Positions 13,589 to 19,500 of a stretch of 22,179 bases of DNA are shown here, one piece after another. The DNA is from a virus. The notes under the pieces were generated by a model that saw only the letters and a list, made by a program, of their open reading frames with translations, did no database searches and had not been told where the DNA came from. The position numbers were made by a program, and so were the translations under genes. Location: positions 1-22,179 of the IMG/VR virus record IMGVR_UViG_3300006793_005530; one strand, given 5' to 3'. Numbering within the stretch: the first letter of the stretch is position 1; the number at the start of each line of letters is the position of its first letter.

Positions 13589-14114
13589 CGTTACGCCACC
13601 ATTCAGGTTTTGCTCTGTTCTTATTCCAACCAATAGTGGGTCGGTTTTTATCTCTAATGTAATATTCTCTGTTAGCCTCAACGCCACATTTCCAAATCTT
13701 AGAATCTCTTAAGTCATCATGACCCTTGAAACATCGTGGTGGTTTTGATATTTTACCTCGTTTGATATATCGTCTTAGTTTTTGAGAGTCAATCATCATC
13801 AAACCATTATAGCAATAATGTTCTTTACCAAATCTGGATTTAAACTCTTTACACAATGCCAATCCCCATTCCAAGACCCAGTTGAAGTTATTTCTTGTTT
13901 GCATAGTCCACTTTGTCGCAGGGTGGTTGGGATAACCGCCTTTATGTGGTTCTCCGGTTGATTGAGCCAACGGTAGCAATTCTTGGGGGCATCCATTATC
14001 TCTAAGACTTTGAACAATCATTTGAGTTGCTTCACTTGGCATTTTGACAATGTGAGGGTCGGCTAAATCTAAAGCCGCCAGTCGTGGGTCGTGGTTGGTG
14101 TAAAAAATATTCAT
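13581..14114 (-). CDS. conserved phage protein of unknown function (NIFYxNxDP family)
   Basis: A 177-aa protein from the ATG at 14114, which has GGAGG at a spacing of 7 and is preferred over a TTG two codons earlier. It shows the marks of a family I remember from many phages of aquatic bacteria: an N-terminal MNIFYTNHDPRLAALDLADP, then HIVKMPSEATQMI, a central HPATKWTMQTRNNFNWVLEW with GLALCKEF, and a C-terminal NREYYIRDKNRPTIGWNKNR. Some databases label such proteins as possible pyrimidine-dimer glycosylases, but I see no basis for that and leave the function open. The strong conservation of His, Lys and Trp residues suggests an enzyme. It follows a 24-aa frame by 2 nt. Confidence 0.7.
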   Translation of the reverse strand: MNIFYTNHDPRLAALDLADPHIVKMPSEATQMIVQSLRDNGCPQELLPLAQSTGEPHKGGYPNHPATKWTMQTRNNFNWVLEWGLALCKEFKSRFGKEHYCYNGLMMIDSQKLRRYIKRGKISKPPRCFKGHDDLRDSKIWKCGVEANREYYIRDKNRPTIGWNKNRAKPEWWRNDE

Positions 14115-14116
14115 AC

Positions 14117-14191
14117 TCAAGCCTCCATGTATTCTTCAAAGATGTACTCTTCGGTTTCTATTCTAATTTTTAACACTAATTCATTCGACAT
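14117..14191 (-). CDS. 24-aa acidic peptide in an operon string
   Basis: A 25-codon frame starts at 14191 with TAGGAGGAATTTGTA before the ATG, the best Shine-Dalgarno site in the window. It overlaps the previous gene by 11 nt and ends 2 nt before the next ATG. The peptide begins MSNELVLKIRIETEEYIFEE. It may be a real small protein or a coupling leader. The GGAGG for the next gene lies within its last codons. Confidence 0.5.
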   Translation of the reverse strand: MSNELVLKIRIETEEYIFEEYMEA

Positions 14192-14369
14192 TACAAATTC
14201 CTCCTATTACTACAATTGGTATCTGTCGGTGATTTGCTTTCGCCAACTCAACTGCGCTATCTTCATCAGGTATGCTACAATCAACAAGTGCCATGTAAAA
14301 CATGGCTTTGCTAATGAACTTCATCGGGCTATCGCCTTCCGGCATCTTAAACTTTATCGGGTTCGTCAT
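14181..14369 (-). CDS. 62-aa protein, unknown
   Basis: The frame extends to a GTG at 14375, but TATATAA at 14392-14398 is 26 nt from the ATG at 14369, so that is the likely leaderless start. The product begins MTNPIKFKMPEGDSPMKF and ends with IPIVVIGGICNVE; the middle is helical with an acidic patch (CSIPDEDSAVELAK). No family is recognised. It heads the transcript leading to the conserved phage protein, the membrane protein and the zinc ribbon. Confidence 0.6.
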   Translation of the reverse strand: MTNPIKFKMPEGDSPMKFISKAMFYMALVDCSIPDEDSAVELAKANHRQIPIVVIGGICNVE

Positions 14370-14391
14370 ATACACCCCTAATTGGCTGACC

Positions 14392-14411
14392 TATATAACA
14401 GTTGTCCTATT
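14392..14411 (-). promoter_or_regulatory. promoter D with AATAGG box
   Basis: The minus strand reads AATAGG, 7 nt, then TTATATAGG. The TATA centre is 26 nt upstream of the ATG at 14369. The box overlaps the end of the helicase gene, whose stop is at 14407. Confidence 0.62.
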
Positions 14412-16164
14412 TTATTTGTCTTTTCAGCCAGTTAGGACATTCCTGTATATTGCCCCTAAACCATGTTGGCAACAAATGACCGTTATTGCGAGCAAACCTT
14501 TGCCACCCACCGTCTAAGATGAACAAGTGTCCTACATCGTCAGGAGTTCTTACTACCCTACCTGCACCTTGAACAATTGACAAAGCCGTTTGAAGTTGAT
14601 ACCATTTTTGACAAGGGGCATTACAAGTGAAACCTGCACCGCATAAATCACCACTATACTTACTCGGAGGCTGATACGGACATGACGGAGTATCTTCATG
14701 CACCTTTCTCCACGCTAACTCATCTTGCATCATGCGCTCTGCTATAACCGCATCATTGGTGGGTAGGTATGGTACTTTACATATCACAAGCCATTCCGCC
14801 AGTTTTCCTTTGAAGTCAAAGCCTTGAGTTACATAAGTTGATATTAAAACCAAATCATCTTTGTCATTAGTAAAAAATTCTTCCAACGCTGATTCTCTTG
14901 CTCTCGCATTTCCATCATGTGTTATTATTCTATCACCGTGACCTCGCTCTGTCAGTCCTTTGACTAACTCTTTTCTTATCGCATGGCTATGAGGAAGAAT
15001 AACCCCCCTCTTGTGAGGAAATTTGTTCATGATAGCATCTATTGCATTCACCTGTCTTGGCAGGGTGTGTTTTCTTTTAGCCCATGACATAGAGCCACAT
15101 GGCGCATAATAGACATTGAAATTTTCACTTGGGAATGGTGACTTTGTGATATTGATATACAGAGTCTTTTGAGCATCTAATCCTAATCCGTGAAGAAATG
15201 TATCAATGTCAAGTATTGTAGCCGATAGGAAAATTCTCTTTTTGGCTACCATTTCCAAAATCTCTGACGCATAATCTCTAACTCTAATTGGTTTCAAACA
15301 AAGATATGTGCCGTATTTGGAGTTATCAAATGAAATATGCACATTGTTTGGTTTGAGTAAAATGTCAAACGCAGTTTCTATTTTGCTAACTGCTTCTCTT
15401 ATCTTTTCAACTTCTTTCTCGTTTACTGTCAAGCCTAAATCATCTTCGGCATCGGACAATACTTTACGGGCTACCTTTATTCTATCCCCTATCTCAACCT
15501 TCCAGTCTTGAGGCGTGAAGTGTGAAGGAAATTTTTGACCTGCGCCAAATATCCTATGCCATTCTTTCTCCGACAATCTAACTTCCAGTAAATCATTCAT
15601 GAAACCCTCCATGTCATGTGCTTCATCAATAATAGCAAAATCCCGTTGGTCGAACTTGGTTCTTCCTTTTATTGCTCTAAACATATACGCAGGGTTGCTA
15701 AGAGTCAGGCGTGCATCCTCTGCCGCCCACCTTTGTTCGTAGTAAGGGCATGGTTCTTCCACATCACGCTTCGCATGGCGACATGAACCCGCTTTAGTCC
15801 AACAAGGGGCTGACTTAGCCGTTCCTGTTCGTACCCAACAAGGGAAGTTATCTCTTCCTCTAACCTCTTCCAGTTTATGTCCGTAGTCGGCTTTGTATTG
15901 GTCTATTAGACCAAGTGAAGGAGTCATTAGATATGCTGATTGAAACTGATTCTGTATTGTCATGGCAACTGCCGATTTACCAATTCCTGTCGGGGCTTGA
16001 AGAACAATGTTATCAAAATCGTCGTTTTGTAAAGCCCAATACATTACAGAGAGGGCATCATCTTGATACTTTCTCGGTGTCGGCATTGGGAAGTCGGGGC
16101 GTATCTCATCCCATTTGTCAGGCAGTTTTGCCTTACTTGGTATATTAATACGGACTACCGACAT
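14407..16164 (-). CDS. XPD/DinG-family (Rad3-like) DNA helicase with Fe-S cysteines
   Basis: A 585-aa superfamily 2 helicase. Walker A is APTGIGKS (57-64). C109, C121, C128 and C139 lie between motifs I and II, where XPD, FancJ and DinG hold a 4Fe-4S cluster. DEAH is at 180-183 (FAIIDEAHD), SAT at 314-316, motif V is ISTYVTQGFDFKG (about 441-453) and motif VI is QGAGRVVRT (532-540). Family members unwind DNA 5' to 3' in repair or replication. Four more cysteines (C495, C508, C514, C518) sit in an insert between motifs V and VI, which I do not remember from standard family members. The ATG at 16164 is 26 nt from TATTTAA (16187-16193). It is the first gene after the fibre region and a small acidic protein gene. 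Confidence 0.88.
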   Translation of the reverse strand: MSVVRINIPSKAKLPDKWDEIRPDFPMPTPRKYQDDALSVMYWALQNDDFDNIVLQAPTGIGKSAVAMTIQNQFQSAYLMTPSLGLIDQYKADYGHKLEEVRGRDNFPCWVRTGTAKSAPCWTKAGSCRHAKRDVEEPCPYYEQRWAAEDARLTLSNPAYMFRAIKGRTKFDQRDFAIIDEAHDMEGFMNDLLEVRLSEKEWHRIFGAGQKFPSHFTPQDWKVEIGDRIKVARKVLSDAEDDLGLTVNEKEVEKIREAVSKIETAFDILLKPNNVHISFDNSKYGTYLCLKPIRVRDYASEILEMVAKKRIFLSATILDIDTFLHGLGLDAQKTLYINITKSPFPSENFNVYYAPCGSMSWAKRKHTLPRQVNAIDAIMNKFPHKRGVILPHSHAIRKELVKGLTERGHGDRIITHDGNARARESALEEFFTNDKDDLVLISTYVTQGFDFKGKLAEWLVICKVPYLPTNDAVIAERMMQDELAWRKVHEDTPSCPYQPPSKYSGDLCGAGFTCNAPCQKWYQLQTALSIVQGAGRVVRTPDDVGHLFILDGGWQRFARNNGHLLPTWFRGNIQECPNWLKRQIK

Positions 16165-16186
16165 ATCCTATACTAAATTATCCACC

Positions 16187-16193
16187 TATTTAA
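16187..16193 (-). promoter_or_regulatory. TATA-like promoter for the helicase gene
   Basis: The minus strand reads AAATTAAATAGGTGG, centred 26 nt before the ATG at 16164. It overlaps the last codons of the preceding 77-aa gene. Confidence 0.55.
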
Positions 16194-16423
16194 TTTGTTA
16201 GTCTGTGGCATAGTCTTGCCACGACTCTGTGGGTGTTTATTTTTCTTCCAGTTGCAGTAGTTATATTTGCATTTTCAATATCGGATTGAAGGTAAAGAAC
16301 CTCTCTTAATTCTCTATCCGCATCACTTGCTGCTACATTTTCCGCAGTAGTGTTGTAAATGTCATCTAAGTAATCTTGCTTGTGTCCTACATATTCGTCA
16401 TATTCGTATTCGTCTTGGCTCAT
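16190..16423 (-). CDS. 77-aa protein, acidic N-terminus, unknown
   Basis: The first 25 residues are dominated by Asp, Glu and Tyr (MSQDEYEYDEYVGHKQDYLD). The rest is a mixed helical region that ends with basic residues (HRVVARLCHRLTN). No family is recognised. Promoter E lies 39 nt before the ATG, with a leader carrying GAGGG eight nt upstream of the ATG. Small acidic viral proteins of this kind can mimic DNA, but nothing here shows that. Confidence 0.6.
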   Translation of the reverse strand: MSQDEYEYDEYVGHKQDYLDDIYNTTAENVAASDADRELREVLYLQSDIENANITTATGRKINTHRVVARLCHRLTN

Positions 16424-16431
16424 TTCTGTTC

Positions 16432-16465
16432 CCTCTGTTTAATCGTAGCAGTCGCCCCTATATAA
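16432..16465 (-). promoter_or_regulatory. promoter E with conserved Shine-Dalgarno leader
   Basis: TATATAA (16459-16465 on plus) lies 39 nt before the ATG at 16423. The leader 16432-16448 matches 3843-3859 at 16 of 17 bases (minus strand CTAC[C/G]ATTAAACAGAGG), so two unrelated small genes share the same 5' leader. Confidence 0.62.
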
Positions 16466-16510
16466 TACTATCTCATATATTTATTATCAAGAGTTTAAAT
16501 ACAGTCAGGT

Positions 16511-16516
16511 AAAAAA
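16511..16516 (-). terminator. T6 run after the fibre gene
   Basis: The minus strand reads GCAATTTTTTACCTG, 44 nt past the fibre stop at 16560. A T-tract of this length is a plausible archaeal terminator. No hairpin is evident. Confidence 0.4.
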
Positions 16517-16559
16517 TTGCTACCCTAACTTCCATTGGAGGCTATTGACCACGATAACA

Positions 16560-19500
16560 TCAAGGCCAACCGGCTATGCCTTCACCTGTATTTGTATTCT
16601 CACCGATTGACATTGTAGCACCGCCAACAAACGGATAATACAACTTACTTCCAAAGTGCGGGGTTGAATACCAAGACAATTCGTTAGTAGTCCATCGTAA
16701 ATCTATTTCTCCGGCATTGTGTCCGTGAAACTTTTGATACCTCAACTGTGGAGAGGAATGAGTAAAGTCCTCATGCCCTGCCATAGTTTGAGCCGATGAT
16801 GCGGGCGAGTATTTTCCAGTCCTTGAATCGTAAGCCATAGATGGCACAGACAAAAATCTCAAATTTACATCACGGGCAACAGAACTAAAACTACCACTTG
16901 GTTTTGATACCTCAACTGTTGGGATAAATAATTCCATAAAATGAACCCGTTCACCATGCGCTATACTTACATTCAGTCCACCGTCAGGCCAACTCATCGT
17001 TATATTTTCATCAAAGCCTTCTAACTGTGCGCTAGATGGAGTTCCAACCCATTGAAACGGTGTAGCAGTACCGGCTTGTGTTGCTTGTGTTCCAGTTCCA
17101 GTAAATACTCTTGGATTCCCTGTATTGATTCGGGGTATTGTAAAACCAAATACCATGTGCAACTCATCTTTGTCCGATATTGTGGTTGTCATGTATCTAT
17201 ATTGGTAATTAAGTCCGGCATATATACCATCCCTGCTTTGATTAACTAAACTCATGTAGGACATTCCCGAACCCGATACAAATCTCTTAGACCAATCTTC
17301 TTTTGTTTTCCAAGATACAATGTATGATGAATACTCCGCCGAGCCTCCGCTTTGCCACCCAGTAACATAAGCAATATCATCTGTGTCAATGACTGCATCA
17401 TAGTAAGTTATAGGATTTCCTGCAAAATCCGTATTTGCCCCTAAAATTATTGTAGCGTTTTCTCTATCAAATTCAAACCTTCCCGATGGTGTTAAGTCTT
17501 TAATGACTTTTCCATAATTTGCATAAATTGAAGTGTGACTCAAATTGCCATAAGCAGTAGCAAAGTTGTAATTATTTCCGAGATTATAATTCGCCCCTCT
17601 ATAAAATACAACGGGGAAGTCATCACCTTGTAAACACACTTTGGGTTTATCACAATCGTATGTATAATGTCCTTTTGTCATAGTCATGGTGCTTACCTGT
17701 GCATCATTAACGGGTCGTCTTGAAACAACTTGCCAAGTTTTATTTTGTTGAAAACTTGAACCGCCGGTTGAACCGTTGCCCGAAGCCAACAAAGGCCATG
17801 ATGTTTCATTTTCTAATTTTAATGTGTAAAGAATTTGACTCCCTGCCGGTATTGCGCCATAATCACGCTCAACAACTCTGCACACTAAATGCAACCTATT
17901 TTTGGAGTCACAAACTAAACTTGGTTCTCTCAAATCCCAATTGTTTGACCCCCCAACCAAAACTGGCGTGTGAGCCGACCAATCCCAAGAATACACTAAC
18001 TCCGGTTGGGTAGTAACTAAATCCCTCTTAGCGTATGTATAATACAAAACATGCTGACCATCTGGTTTTTTAATTTCAACAATTGCATGTATTGTTCCGT
18101 TGCTATCGGAAGCAAATGCCGAACCATGTTGTCTGTAATTTGTTGGTGTGCCACCGACAATCACCTTCAAATGTGGTCCGACTTCATCTTTTCCATCGTG
18201 GATTTGATTATTAGTGACCTTGACTGACTTCCTATTCCAAAACAAGTCCGAATGAGCGGGTTTAGAATAATGAGTCCATACTGGTATGTTATCTGTTGCT
18301 GATTTTGCTGAACGGTCTAAACTAAATGTATGTAATGTTCCATCTGGAGTTCTCACAATTCTTTGACCCATACCCAAGCCGTAACCATCGTCTAAGTTTG
18401 TATTAGCACCTGCGGTTGATTGATTATGTGTAGGAACTCCAAGATTTGAATTTTGACTTCTTTCAAATGGTGTATATACAGTCATTGAAGTATCTTCATA
18501 ACCACTTCCCCTTGCACTCACAATGCCTCCACTATCCCACACTGCCCTTATTGAGTTAGATAGGTGAACATCAACCGATGACTGCAATTGTTCTGCCGTT
18601 GCTATGTAATCGTGCTTGTTCATAGAATCAATATTCCCAAGTAATGCCGGAGAATATCTTTCATTTGCTACATGGAGAGCATCATAGTCTGTTCCTGTAT
18701 TTATGGGAATAGCCCCTGCATGGAAAAACTCTGTTGGGTGGTCTTTCCAAAATTCTGAGAAAGTGGGTTGTAACAAGTTTGTTCCACCCGTCTTTCTTGG
18801 CTTGCCAAGTATTCTTGCATTGGCGTTTAATTCCGCCTGTCCTATTTCAATTGATGACAATGTGGATTCCATATTCCAAAGATTAGTTCTAAGATATGGT
18901 TGAGCAATATAAGGTGACATTGAAGATTGAGCAAAATTAGTCGGTGTCTGTCCTTTTATTCTTCCAATCAAAGGATTGTTTTCTAAGTTGTATCTGTGCA
19001 ACGGTAAATGTAATTCAAGGTCTAAACTATTCTTGGCCTTCGCTCTTGCTCTAACCTGTATTTTTTCAGGTATTAGTAATTCTAATGGTATCTCATAACC
19101 AAGACCCGCATTGACTTGCTTCCATACCCTGTCAGGTTTGAAAGGATGGTCGGATGACATTATACCATAATGCAACGGTCCGTGATGTGAAATACCAATC
19201 ATACCACCTGTAAATTGACTAAGAGTTGCCCCCTCGTCGCTTACATCGTTTGCATAGAAGTTTTTCCATAACCCAGTTGATTGAGTTCCAATGTGAAGTC
19301 CTTGAACCCCAACTGCTTGAGGTTGATTTGAATAAAATTGAAGCCCGTTACTAACTGTTGTATCATATAATCCTTGTTTGAAAGACCATCCCGCCCAACC
19401 CAATTCTTGATGTGGATTAGCACCTGCGCCAAAGTCAGCAAACCCAATTGTAGTAGGATTGTAATGTGTTTGGAATAAGTGCTTATAGACTGCATTTAAA

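Noticed and set aside
13469-13687. 72-aa version of the 39-aa protein
   Set aside because: The extra N-terminal residues lie inside the preceding gene. The inner ATG at 13588 has GGTGG at the right spacing.
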